Shown here piece by piece: positions 1 to 6,274 of a stretch of DNA of 6,747 nucleotides (positions are counted from its first letter, which is position 1; each line of letters starts with the position of its first letter). Position numbers and translations under genes: made by a program. The stretch spans positions 1-6,747 of the forward strand of contig CAYHIN010000040.1 in NCBI GenBank assembly GCA_964356705.1, given 5' to 3'. Below the pieces are notes generated by a model that saw only the letters and a program-made list of their open reading frames with translations, had not been told where the DNA came from and ran no database searches. The stretch is from CAYHIN01 sp964356705. GTDB taxonomy: Bacteria > Patescibacteriota > Microgenomatia > CAZETR01 > Amesbacteraceae.

Positions 1-2
1 TG

Positions 3-425
3 GCCATATTGGGAGCCGTTATCACCGCGATCTATACTCTAGGGCCAGTCATTGGTCGCAAAAAACCGCAACCCACCCCTGCTTCTTCCGTCAGATCTCG
101 CCCGATCGCTACCCCTACTTCAGCAGTTACTCCCGCAGTCCCCGAGCTTTCTACTTATACAGTTACAGTTCTAAATGGCAGTCGGACCCCGGGACTGGCC
201 GCCACCGTATCAACTCGCCTAGAAAGTCTAGGGTTCAAGCAGATCAAGTTGGACAACGCTCCATCTCAGACTGCCGCCCAGAGTCTAGTTTTATTCAATT
301 CAAAAATTCCCGTATCCACTCGCCAATTTGTCATTGCCCAATTGGCTCCTCTTATGGCTACAATCTCAGCCCAAGAAGCCACCGATACTCAGTTTGATAT
401 CAGTATCACCGCAGTCTCAAAGTGA
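3..425 (+). CDS. LytR_C-domain membrane-anchored protein, 5' end outside window
   Basis: The reading frame is open to the left edge, so the true start lies upstream. The first possible start, a TTG at 9, would cut a hydrophobic segment (visible as AILGAVITAIYTLGPVIG) in half. That segment is probably one membrane helix. It is followed by the basic stretch GRKK and a Pro/Ser/Thr-rich linker of about 30 residues. The last 90 residues, beginning TYTVTVLNGSRTPGLA, match the LytR/CpsA/Psr C-terminal domain (LytR_C) pattern: a strand ending in VLNG, a PGLA turn, then an amphipathic helix with LESLGF. The domain is often found alone behind one membrane helix outside the cytoplasm, and its exact role is not settled. 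No LytR-CpsA-Psr phosphotransferase domain is visible, but one could lie upstream only if this were a much larger protein. The gene ends with TGA, 39 bases before the pilin gene, which has its own promoter. Confidence 0.72.
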   Translation, partial: AILGAVITAIYTLGPVIGRKKPQPTPASSVRSRPIATPTSAVTPAVPELSTYTVTVLNGSRTPGLAATVSTRLESLGFKQIKLDNAPSQTAAQSLVLFNSKIPVSTRQFVIAQLAPLMATISAQEATDTQFDISITAVSK

Positions 426-428
426 CCC

Positions 429-457
429 TTGACAACCAATTTATAGAAGTCCACAAT
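429..457 (+). promoter_or_regulatory. Predicted promoter of the pilin gene
   Basis: A perfect -35 box TTGACA lies at 429-434. After 17 bases comes CACAAT at 452-457, which matches four of six -10 positions. The predicted transcription start is about 464-465, the A of the pilin ATG, so the mRNA would be leaderless. The box starts four bases after the stop of the upstream gene. Confidence 0.5.
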
Positions 458-464
458 AAATCTA

Positions 465-935
465 ATGTCCAACAAATCACATCGCTTAGGATTCACACTG
501 ATTGAGCTTTTGGTCGTTATTGGAGTATTGGCTATCTTGCTGACCATCGTTTTGATTGCCATCAATCCCGCTCGCCAATTTTCTCAGTCAAACAACACCA
601 AACGTCGCAGTGATATCAACGCAATTCTAAACGCCATCGACCAATATGCAGCCGACAATCGTGGCAATCTGACCGCCCTTGGTATTCCCGATACTACCGC
701 AGGTGCAGCCGTGGTCGGAGACGGGGTAGGCGAAGTAGATGTCTGTGCTCTACTTGTACCCACTTATCTCGCCGCATTACCAGTAGATCCGTTGACAAAC
801 AATGGGGCTTCAGTTGCAGACTGCACCGCCGCGCACACTACTAACTACTCAGTAGTAAGAAGTACTACCAACAACCGAGTCACCGTCGCCGCTCCCGGCG
901 CCGAGCTAAACGAAGTCATCTCCGTAACTCGCTAA
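465..935 (+). CDS. Type IV pilin-like protein (prepilin with N-methylation motif)
   Basis: This is a 156-residue prepilin. It has a short basic leader (residues 1-9, MSNKSHRLG) cut by prepilin peptidase PilD after Gly9. The mature N-terminus FTLIELLVVIG carries Phe1 and the conserved Glu5 (residue 14). The hydrophobic helix continues to about residue 33 and then becomes an amphipathic helix (NTKRRSDINAILNAIDQYAA). The globular part holds two cysteines, Cys94 and Cys120, which could form the D-loop disulfide. It also has the phrase LVPTYLAALPVDP, common in pseudopilins of Patescibacteria. The protein should sit in the membrane and join a type IV pilus or competence-type pseudopilus. No assembly ATPase, platform protein or peptidase gene is in the window, so it stands apart from its machinery. 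The ATG at 465 is the only start that leaves a normal leader, and there is no Shine-Dalgarno sequence. Pilin class is secure; major versus minor pilin is undecided. Confidence 0.9.
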   Translation: MSNKSHRLGFTLIELLVVIGVLAILLTIVLIAINPARQFSQSNNTKRRSDINAILNAIDQYAADNRGNLTALGIPDTTAGAAVVGDGVGEVDVCALLVPTYLAALPVDPLTNNGASVADCTAAHTTNYSVVRSTTNNRVTVAAPGAELNEVISVTR

Positions 936-956
936 TCGCTACACCCTTTTTGTATA

Positions 957-985
957 TTGCTTTAGTTCTTTCTACCCTGTACATT
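957..985 (+). promoter_or_regulatory. Weak candidate promoter for the L,D-transpeptidase gene
   Basis: TTGCTT at 957-962 and TACATT at 980-985 are separated by 17 bases. They would start transcription near 992, leaving a leader of about 8 bases before the ATG at 1000. The -35 match is only three of six, so this is a tentative call for the 64-base gap after the pilin gene. I see no terminator hairpin there. Confidence 0.25.
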
Positions 986-999
986 TAGTTGTAATTGAC

Positions 1000-1659
1000 A
1001 TGCATTTTGCCCGCCCCTTTTTCTTTGTAGTATTTGGAGGCACACTCGCCCTCACAGTTCTCCAGCTTACTCTGACCTCATTTACCCAAGGCTCACTGCC
1101 TACCGCCTGTGCACCTCTTTCAGCCGAGGGAGGATTTGATTCCAGTCAGACCGTGGCTTTTTGGAACAATAAGCAGATCGATGTCATACCCAGCGTATTG
1201 GTTGAAACAAGATCAGACCGCACAGTTCTAGGAGACTCATCTTCCGAAAAATGGATCGAGATCGATCTTTCAGAACAAAAATTGACCGCCCACCAGGGAG
1301 ACTCTATTTTTCTTACGACTTTAATCTCCAGTGGATTGTCAAACAAGACCCCCACAGGTGAATACACCATTTGGTACAAGATTGCCTCGACCAAAATGGA
1401 GGGAGGAAACAAATTAAACGGAAGTTATTATTATCTTCCCAACGTTCCTTTCAGTATGTTTTTCAAAGGAGACTATGGTATTCACGGTACATATTGGCAC
1501 AACAATTTTGGTCAACCCATGAGCCATGGTTGTGTAAATACACCTACCGATATGGCCCGTCGGATCTTTTATTGGGCCGATCCCAAACTTCCCGAAGGCA
1601 AGTTATTGGTCCGGGCCACCGATGCCAATCCCGGAACCAGAGTCGTCATTCACGATTGA
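1000..1659 (+). CDS. L,D-transpeptidase, YkuD family, secreted or membrane-anchored
   Basis: This is a 219-residue protein with an N-terminal hydrophobic segment (about residues 6-28) acting as signal peptide or anchor, then a spacer of about 55 residues without a recognisable domain. The YkuD catalytic domain starts at KWIEIDLSEQKLTAHQG (residues 84-100). It continues through the typical TPTGEYTIW (117-125) and ends in the active-site block: His162 in GIHGTYWH and the nucleophile Cys178 in SHGCVN (175-180). The usual arginine after SHGC(V/I) is replaced by Asn180. YkuD enzymes cross-link peptidoglycan 3-3 (meso-Dap to meso-Dap) or attach proteins to the wall, working outside the membrane; which reaction applies here cannot be read. 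The domain also fits a wall-making role alongside the neighbouring pilin and LytR_C protein. The start is ATG with no Shine-Dalgarno sequence. An antisense frame and a +1 frame inside it are shadows. Confidence 0.92.
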   Translation: MHFARPFFFVVFGGTLALTVLQLTLTSFTQGSLPTACAPLSAEGGFDSSQTVAFWNNKQIDVIPSVLVETRSDRTVLGDSSSEKWIEIDLSEQKLTAHQGDSIFLTTLISSGLSNKTPTGEYTIWYKIASTKMEGGNKLNGSYYYLPNVPFSMFFKGDYGIHGTYWHNNFGQPMSHGCVNTPTDMARRIFYWADPKLPEGKLLVRATDANPGTRVVIHD

Positions 1660-1673
1660 TATTCTTTGACACA

Positions 1674-1700
1674 TTGACAGTTATCACTCGATGTTATAGA
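1674..1700 (+). promoter_or_regulatory. lon promoter
   Basis: TTGACA at 1674-1679 is followed after 15 bases by an extended -10 box, TGTTATAGA (1692-1700, hexamer TATAGA at 1695-1700). A second TTGACA lies 8 bases upstream at 1666-1671. The spacer is shorter than the ideal 17, which the extended TG motif can compensate. The predicted start is about 1707, giving a leader of some 20 bases before the ATG at 1727. The -10 box lies within the CIRCE-like operator. Confidence 0.5.
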
Positions 1701-1707
1701 CTGCCAA
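1681..1707. promoter_or_regulatory. CIRCE-like operator (HrcA binding site) of lon
   Basis: The left half TTATCACTC (1681-1689) matches the CIRCE consensus TTAGCACTC at 8 of 9 positions. The right half GACTGCCAA (1699-1707) matches GAGTGCTAA at 7 of 9. They are separated by exactly the canonical 9 bases (1690-1698). That is 15 of 18 consensus positions. The site begins two bases after the -35 box and covers the -10 box, the usual place for repression by HrcA. HrcA is known to control chaperone genes widely, and lon in mycoplasmas. HrcA itself is not in the window, so control of this lon is inferred. Confidence 0.62.
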
Positions 1708-1726
1708 TTATAGATATATAAAGATC

Positions 1727-4144
1727 ATGGCTTTTTCACTAACCAAAACCGAATCCCATCCAGAAGACCGCAGATACCCCGTAGTTGCCCTTCGCGAAGG
1801 CGTAGTCTTTCCTCACACCGAAGCCCACCTGACATTTGGCAGGCCAAAGAGCAATTCTGCTATTGAAGCTGCATTAAAAACCGACAGACAAATTGTTTTC
1901 GTCGCCCAAAAGACTTCTACCTCTACCCCGACTCCGGAAGATTTGTACGAGATCGGCACATTATGTACAGTCGAGCAGGTGGCCCCCTATGGCAATGAGC
2001 TACTGGCCTTGGTCAAAGGCATTTCTCGAGTCCGTATCGGTCCTTACGAGTCCACCGATCCTTTCTTTACCGCCTCGGTCGAAGTTCTGCCGGAGACTGT
2101 AGTCGAGAGTGACAAGATGATCGCCATTGCCCGCCAGGTAGTCACCGAGTTCAAAAACGCATTCAATCTAGGTAAGTCAGTCGAATTTCCAGTCTTCATG
2201 CGGCTTATGAGTGGAGTGGCAGCGACCGAGCTGGCCGATCAAGTCGCAAATTCCATGGAGATCAATACCGAAGCCAAGCAATCCCTGCTCGAAGAGCTCT
2301 CCGTCGAAAAAAGATTGGGTATAGTTCTCCAAGATCTGGTCCACGAGATCAAAGTGCTAGAACTAGAAAAATCCATTTCCAAAAAAACTCACGCCAAGTT
2401 TGAAAAAAATATGCGCGAGCAGGTCTTGCGTGAGCGCAAGCGTACGATCCAAGAAGAATTGGAGAAAATGGGCGCCGATGGATTGGAAGACGAAGAAGGC
2501 GACGACGATATCGGCATACTCAAGAAAAAGATCAAGGCTGCCGGCATGCCGCCAGATGTAAAAAAGAAAGCCGAAAAAGAACTCGGTCGACTCTCCCAAA
2601 TGAGCTTCCAAAATCCTGAGTCCACCTATGTACGCAACTATTTAGATTGGCTGACTGATGTCCCCTGGTCCAAAGTTTCAAAAAGCAATGTCTCTCTTTC
2701 CAATGCTCAAAAACACCTCGACCTCGATCATTACGGTCTAAAAAAAGCCAAAGAGCGCGTTCTCGAATATCTCGCCGTCATGAAGCTCAAGTCCCGTCAG
2801 GAAAACGGCGGCGATCCCTCATCCACCACCATTCTTTGTTTTGCCGGACCGCCAGGCGTCGGCAAGACCTCGATCGGCAAGTCCATTGCCAAGGCACTGG
2901 GGCGCAAATTTGTCCGGGTCTCACTAGGAGGCATCCGTGACGAGGCCGAGGTCCGTGGTCACAGACGCACATATGTCGGAGCTCTCCCGGGGCGCATCAT
3001 CCAGGGTATAAAAAATGCCGGGACCAAAAACCCCGTCTTTATGCTAGATGAGATTGACAAGTTGGCATCAGACTACCGCGGGGATCCCTCTTCCGCCCTT
3101 CTTGAAGCCCTAGATCCAGAACAAAACAAAGAATTCTCAGATCACTATCTGGAAGTCCCCTTCGATCTTTCCCAGGTCATGTTTATTACGACGGCAAACA
3201 TGCTGGAAAACATTCCACCTGCCTTACGAGACCGCCTGGAAGTGATAAATTTTGCCGGCTATACCGTAGACGAAAAAGTGAGAATTGGCAACGACTATCT
3301 CTGGCCAAAACAGATTTCAGCGACAGGTCTACCAAAAGATTTCAAAATAGAAGAAAGAGCTCTCAAGGAGATCGCCACCCGCTATACTCGTGAAGCCGGT
3401 GTCCGCGATCTCGAGCGTCAGTTAGCCAAGGTTTGTCGCAAAATAGCCAGATCCATAGCCGAAAAAAAGATCAGCCCCAAAGTAATAACCCCAGAAGACG
3501 TCAAAAAGCTTTTAGGTGCCCACAGGTTTCCAGAGACCCTGGCCGAAGACAAAGATCAAGTCGGAGTTAGTACCGGCATGGCCTGGACTGAGGCCGGTGG
3601 AGACATTATGTTTATCGAAGTGGCCCTCATGCCAGGCAAAGGCGAGCTCAAGCTCACCGGCCAGCTGGGCGACGTCATGAAAGAATCAGGTCAAGCCGCC
3701 ATGTCTTTTATTAGAAGTCGCTGGAGGCAGTTAGGTTTGAAAGAAGAGTTTTACAAAAAAATGGACATCCACGTCCACGTCCCCGAAGGCGCCACTCCCA
3801 AGGATGGCCCATCAGCCGGTCTGGCCATTGCCACAGCCATCGTGTCCGCCCTGACGAACACCCCAGTTAGAACCGACATCTCAATGACCGGAGAGATTAC
3901 ACTTCGCGGTCGCGCGCTCGAGATCGGGGGAGTAAAAGAAAAAGTGATTGCCGCCCATAGGTCCGGCATCAAAGAGATCATTTTGCCAAAAGAAAACAAA
4001 AAAGACGTTTTGGAAGATGTTCCAGCCTCAGTCCGTAATGATCTCAAGTTTCACTTTGCCGAAAATCTAGACGATGTTCTCAAAGTGGTCCTACGCCAAA
4101 AGCCCTCAGCTACACCTCGAAAGTTCCTCACCGCCACGGCATAG
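1727..4144 (+). CDS. lon: ATP-dependent serine protease Lon (LonA type)
   Basis: A complete 805-residue LonA, close to the 784 residues of the E. coli enzyme. It degrades misfolded and regulatory proteins in the cytoplasm as a hexamer. The N-terminal substrate-binding domain runs from YPVVALREGVVFPH (17-30) to about 210. A charged coiled-coil follows (about 210-290), with an acidic patch DEEGDDD near 255-261. The AAA+ module has Walker A GPPGVGKT (374-381), Walker B VFMLDEID (437-444) and the GGIRDEAE(V)RGH loop (401-411). The protease domain carries the Ser-Lys dyad: Ser696 in PKDGPSAG and Lys739 in GGVKEK, the same 43-residue spacing as Ser679/Lys722 of E. coli. No key residue is missing. 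The ATG at 1727 has only a weak purine stretch before it, with a CIRCE-like site upstream suggesting heat-shock control. A short C-terminal tail (RQKPSATPRKF) extends past the domain. The next reading frame overlaps its end. Confidence 0.97.
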   Translation: MAFSLTKTESHPEDRRYPVVALREGVVFPHTEAHLTFGRPKSNSAIEAALKTDRQIVFVAQKTSTSTPTPEDLYEIGTLCTVEQVAPYGNELLALVKGISRVRIGPYESTDPFFTASVEVLPETVVESDKMIAIARQVVTEFKNAFNLGKSVEFPVFMRLMSGVAATELADQVANSMEINTEAKQSLLEELSVEKRLGIVLQDLVHEIKVLELEKSISKKTHAKFEKNMREQVLRERKRTIQEELEKMGADGLEDEEGDDDIGILKKKIKAAGMPPDVKKKAEKELGRLSQMSFQNPESTYVRNYLDWLTDVPWSKVSKSNVSLSNAQKHLDLDHYGLKKAKERVLEYLAVMKLKSRQENGGDPSSTTILCFAGPPGVGKTSIGKSIAKALGRKFVRVSLGGIRDEAEVRGHRRTYVGALPGRIIQGIKNAGTKNPVFMLDEIDKLASDYRGDPSSALLEALDPEQNKEFSDHYLEVPFDLSQVMFITTANMLENIPPALRDRLEVINFAGYTVDEKVRIGNDYLWPKQISATGLPKDFKIEERALKEIATRYTREAGVRDLERQLAKVCRKIARSIAEKKISPKVITPEDVKKLLGAHRFPETLAEDKDQVGVSTGMAWTEAGGDIMFIEVALMPGKGELKLTGQLGDVMKESGQAAMSFIRSRWRQLGLKEEFYKKMDIHVHVPEGATPKDGPSAGLAIATAIVSALTNTPVRTDISMTGEITLRGRALEIGGVKEKVIAAHRSGIKEIILPKENKKDVLEDVPASVRNDLKFHFAENLDDVLKVVLRQKPSATPRKFLTATA

Positions 4145-4643
4145 CAATGAACCAAAAGAATCGTGTAAACTTATCTTCATAAAAAAGTCGAAAACCCAAC
4201 CCAACAAAATATCAGTTTCTCGTAAAGTTTTGGCCGTTTTAGCCACTGGTGTTGTGTTGTCTGGTGGCTGGATCGTCTCGCGCGGAGACCTGGTGACCGA
4301 GGTCATCGATGGCGATTCGTTCAAAATAGCCAATAAGCAGACTATCAGACTAGCCAGTCTAGACGCACCCGAAAACGGACTCTGCTATAGCCAGGAGTCC
4401 AAAGAAGCTCTCACCAAATTAATTTTGGGTAAACGGGTACTTCTAAAAGATGAAAAGACCGATCGTTACGGCAGACCGCAGACTGCTAGTAGTTGCACCA
4501 GCTACAGTGCAGATTGTTCACCATTTGTCATGCGCGGCCTCAAGACTGGCCAAAACTATCCCACAGCAGACAGTCACACCGCCCTCTCATTCAGAGACTA
4601 TGACATCTACTTTGGCAATCAGCAGGCTGGAACAAACCTGTAA
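4074..4643 (+). CDS. Staphylococcal-nuclease-like protein, doubtful start and aberrant C-terminus (possible pseudogene)
   Basis: Residue numbers count from the ATG at 4074, inside lon. A basic N-region and hydrophobic helix (about 50-67) precede an SNase-like core. The core has VIDGDSFK (Asp79, Asp81), IRLASLDAPE (Arg92, Asp97, Glu100) and TDRYGR (Arg134). These correspond to the calcium ligands and catalytic Arg35, Glu43 and Arg87 of S. aureus nuclease. If active, it would be an extracytoplasmic nuclease. Two things are wrong. The frame has no ATG between lon's stop and the domain: the only ATG overlaps lon by 71 bases and adds an odd 37-residue prefix. A natural signal peptide would begin at the codon at 4179, which is ATA, giving (M)KKSKTQPNKISVSRK. 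Also, after TDRYGR the usual strand, helix and final Gly-Leu-Trp are barely recognisable, with three unexpected cysteines nearby. The ATG at 4147, two bases after lon, opens only 11 codons in another frame. It is either a divergent gene with a rare start or a decaying copy. Confidence 0.5.
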   Translation: MFSKWSYAKSPQLHLESSSPPRHSNEPKESCKLIFIKKSKTQPNKISVSRKVLAVLATGVVLSGGWIVSRGDLVTEVIDGDSFKIANKQTIRLASLDAPENGLCYSQESKEALTKLILGKRVLLKDEKTDRYGRPQTASSCTSYSADCSPFVMRGLKTGQNYPTADSHTALSFRDYDIYFGNQQAGTNL

Positions 4644-4644
4644 A

Positions 4645-4896
4645 TTAGTCTATACAGATATTTACGTAAGTGCCAATGCACACCATGTGGCACGTCCCGA
4701 CCAGAGCCGGAGTAAATTCTTCATCTGCCTTTGTACATGCAATGCGAAGAGGTTTCCCAATACATCTATCAGCACATCCCCCCGGAGCAAAGTCTCCACG
4801 ATTTTCTGAGTTGGGTTGGCTATAAAATGTGACATATCGCATCAAAATCACGGCCAATACCACAGTCACCATGATTGCGATTATCTTTCTCATCAT
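4645..4896 (-). CDS. Small secreted six-cysteine protein, unknown family
   Basis: This is an 83-residue protein I do not recognise. Residues 3-25 (RKIIAIMVTVVLAVILMRYV and onward) form a basic N-region and hydrophobic helix, a signal peptide or single anchor. The remaining 58 residues are outside the membrane if exported. They carry six cysteines at 41, 45, 54, 69, 73 and 81, spaced CX3C, X8, C, X14, CX3C, X7, C, which suggests a disulfide-knotted or metal-binding miniprotein. The end, GTYVNIC, faintly recalls the TY-N-C turn of Kazal inhibitors, but the spacing is short and the domain would be truncated. The ATG ATG start lies one base after the stop of the MFS gene, so the two are almost certainly cotranscribed and probably translationally coupled, as no Shine-Dalgarno sequence is present. 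Its stop faces the nuclease-like frame across one base. Coding status is supported by signal-like N-terminus, cysteine pattern and operon fit. Confidence 0.62.
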   Translation of the reverse strand: MMRKIIAIMVTVVLAVILMRYVTFYSQPNSENRGDFAPGGCADRCIGKPLRIACTKADEEFTPALVGTCHMVCIGTYVNICID

Positions 4897-4897
4897 A

Positions 4898-6100
4898 CTA
4901 GTTTAAAGCTTTACCTGTCCGCGTGTCATGTGAATGATTCTTTGCCAGATCTATTCCTAGAGGCAGGACAAATACAGCCGTGATTAATCCCAGTATCGTA
5001 TAGATATGTCTCGATCCGCCCAGGATTTCTACCAATGGTCCCGATGCAACTATAATAATTGTCACTAGGATTCCGATCGCCATACTCAAGGCAGATATTG
5101 CAGTAGCTCTATTTTTTGACTCAAATTCTTCATTTGTATATTTGCCCAAGATAATCCATCTGGCAGTAGATGCCAACATGCTTGCGGCAACAAAGGGCAC
5201 AGCAAACAATTTCGTAAGAAAGATGCCAGGAATCAGGGCAATCATCATAAGTATAGGGAAGAACAAATATGCTCTTTGTCTATTAAAGTACTTTCCCAGA
5301 TTTAACAATCTAAATAACACCAACCCATTTGTTACTCGTATCGTAGACAAGATAAATCCGAGTTGCAAGTTAGAATATCCCAATTCCACCAATACAGATG
5401 TATTAAACACATTTTGACATGCCCAGCTAATTCCACCCACCAAAATATAAAATATCGCTACCTTTTTGATATGGATGTTCTTAGTGAGCTCTCCTACTCC
5501 TTGCCTGGTTTTATTTATATAGTTCTTGAGTGTAAACTTTTCACTATCAATATTCGGTTCTACAAAAAATGAACTGACTATTGCTGAGATAAAGAGCATT
5601 AGACTGTACGAAAGGATCGGCAAGCGGAAATAAACTGTAGACATAAATCCACCCATTAGAGTTCCAATAGCCAAGCCAATCTGAAATATCAGTCCATATT
5701 TACTCGACAATTTAGAGAACTCACCCTCTCTTTTTAGTTGTTTCAGTGTGTCATATAGTAACGCCTCTCTCGATCCAGATATGAAAGCATCTCCAAGCCC
5801 AGCCAACAGGGCATAGACAACAAACATCTGAAAATTTGTCGAATATGCATATATTAGAAGTGCCAGCGAAGTCAGTAGATATCCGAGCCTGGTGGAGAAT
5901 TTTCTCCCGAATAAGTCTGCAAATGCTCCAGTTGGAAGCTCAAAAAGTAATGCTGAACCAAAGATTATTCCCTCGATTAAGGTTAGCTGTGTAAATGTTA
6001 GAAATCTCAGCTCAAACGCCACCCATACAGGTATTGTAAAAATAAGAGATCTTGTGATCTCTTCGATATAAAATAGCTTTAAATTTCTCTCGACTTTCAC
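4898..6100 (-). CDS. Major facilitator superfamily (MFS) transporter
   Basis: This is a 400-residue, strongly hydrophobic protein with about twelve membrane helices, the normal MFS length. The loop after helix 2 has MFS motif A as GAFADLFGRK (58-67). The segment SGSREALLYD (108-117) at helix 4 resembles a signature seen in a subset of putative drug or metabolite MFS exporters. A charged central loop (about 182-212) separates the two six-helix halves. The substrate cannot be read from the sequence. The start is GTG at 6098-6100, only four bases after the tRNA-Glu 3' end and without a Shine-Dalgarno sequence; the next methionine (residue 92) is far inside the domain. The gene is AT-rich compared with lon: bases 5281-5340 hold 18 G or C of 60, against 35 of 60 at 2821-2880. 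This suggests a different origin or weaker selection. It is followed after one base by the six-cysteine protein gene. Confidence 0.92.
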   Translation of the reverse strand: MKVERNLKLFYIEEITRSLIFTIPVWVAFELRFLTFTQLTLIEGIIFGSALLFELPTGAFADLFGRKFSTRLGYLLTSLALLIYAYSTNFQMFVVYALLAGLGDAFISGSREALLYDTLKQLKREGEFSKLSSKYGLIFQIGLAIGTLMGGFMSTVYFRLPILSYSLMLFISAIVSSFFVEPNIDSEKFTLKNYINKTRQGVGELTKNIHIKKVAIFYILVGGISWACQNVFNTSVLVELGYSNLQLGFILSTIRVTNGLVLFRLLNLGKYFNRQRAYLFFPILMMIALIPGIFLTKLFAVPFVAASMLASTARWIILGKYTNEEFESKNRATAISALSMAIGILVTIIIVASGPLVEILGGSRHIYTILGLITAVFVLPLGIDLAKNHSHDTRTGKALN

Positions 6101-6104
6101 TTTG

Positions 6105-6176
6105 TGACGCCACGGAGAATCGAACTCCGATTGCCAGGATGAGAACCTGGCGTACTAACCGTTATACGATGGCGCC
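6105..6176 (-). tRNA. tRNA-Glu (anticodon CTC)
   Basis: The reverse complement folds into a full cloverleaf. The acceptor stem is GGCGCCA with TGGCGTC (one G-U pair) plus discriminator A. The D arm is GTAT/GTAC. The anticodon stem is CCAGG/CCTGG with loop TTCTCAT, so the anticodon is CTC reading GAG. The variable loop has four bases (CAAT), and the T stem is CGGAG/CTCCG with loop TTCGATT. The U11-A24, U13-G22, A46 and missing-47 features agree with known glutamate identity elements. The 3' CCA is not encoded (the genome continues CAAA), so CCA-adding enzyme must supply it. Its promoter is unclear; TAAAAT on this strand (6189-6194) is a possible -10. Four bases after its 3' end begins the MFS start codon, so transporter mRNA probably depends on tRNA transcription and 3' processing. 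Confidence 0.95.
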
Positions 6177-6230
6177 ATCTGCCTCATTATTTTATCATCT
6201 TTCCAGCCTCATCTACTCACCCTCCCCACA

Positions 6231-6259
6231 TTGACAGAATAGCCTCCAAAGAGTACAAT
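6231..6259 (+). promoter_or_regulatory. greA promoter
   Basis: TTGACA (6231-6236) is separated by exactly 17 bases from TACAAT (6254-6259). This is the best sigma-70-type promoter in the window. The predicted start is A6266. It is divergent from tRNA-Glu and is the only plus-strand promoter seen in this intergenic region. Confidence 0.75.
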
Positions 6260-6274
6260 CTACACAGTTCAGTC

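Noticed and set aside
995..1000. TTGACA overlapping the ATG of the L,D-transpeptidase gene
   Set aside because: No -10-like hexamer lies 16-18 bases downstream, and it would start transcription inside the gene.
1093..1113. Lipobox-like PTAC before Cys37 of the L,D-transpeptidase
   Set aside because: The cysteine lies about nine residues after the end of the hydrophobic segment and the -3 position is proline rather than a leucine-type residue.
1371..1721. Plus-strand open frame of 116 codons inside the L,D-transpeptidase
   Set aside because: It lies in the +1 frame of a gene with intact catalytic motifs, and its product is low-complexity with no recognisable domain.
4450..4809. Plus-strand open frame of 119 codons overlapping the nuclease-like frame and the antisense of the cysteine-protein gene
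   Set aside because: Its translation has no domain or signal and spans two better-supported genes; only its first part (RLLVVAPATVQIV) is of interest as a possible frameshifted nuclease tail.
6105..6128. tRNA 3' end as an integration (att) site
   Set aside because: No second copy of the tRNA 3' sequence was found elsewhere in the window and no integrase gene is present.
6181..6212. Direct repeat GCCTCAT (6181-6187 and 6206-6212) upstream of the tRNA
   Set aside because: A seven-base repeat occurring twice is too short to support an operator without comparison to relatives.
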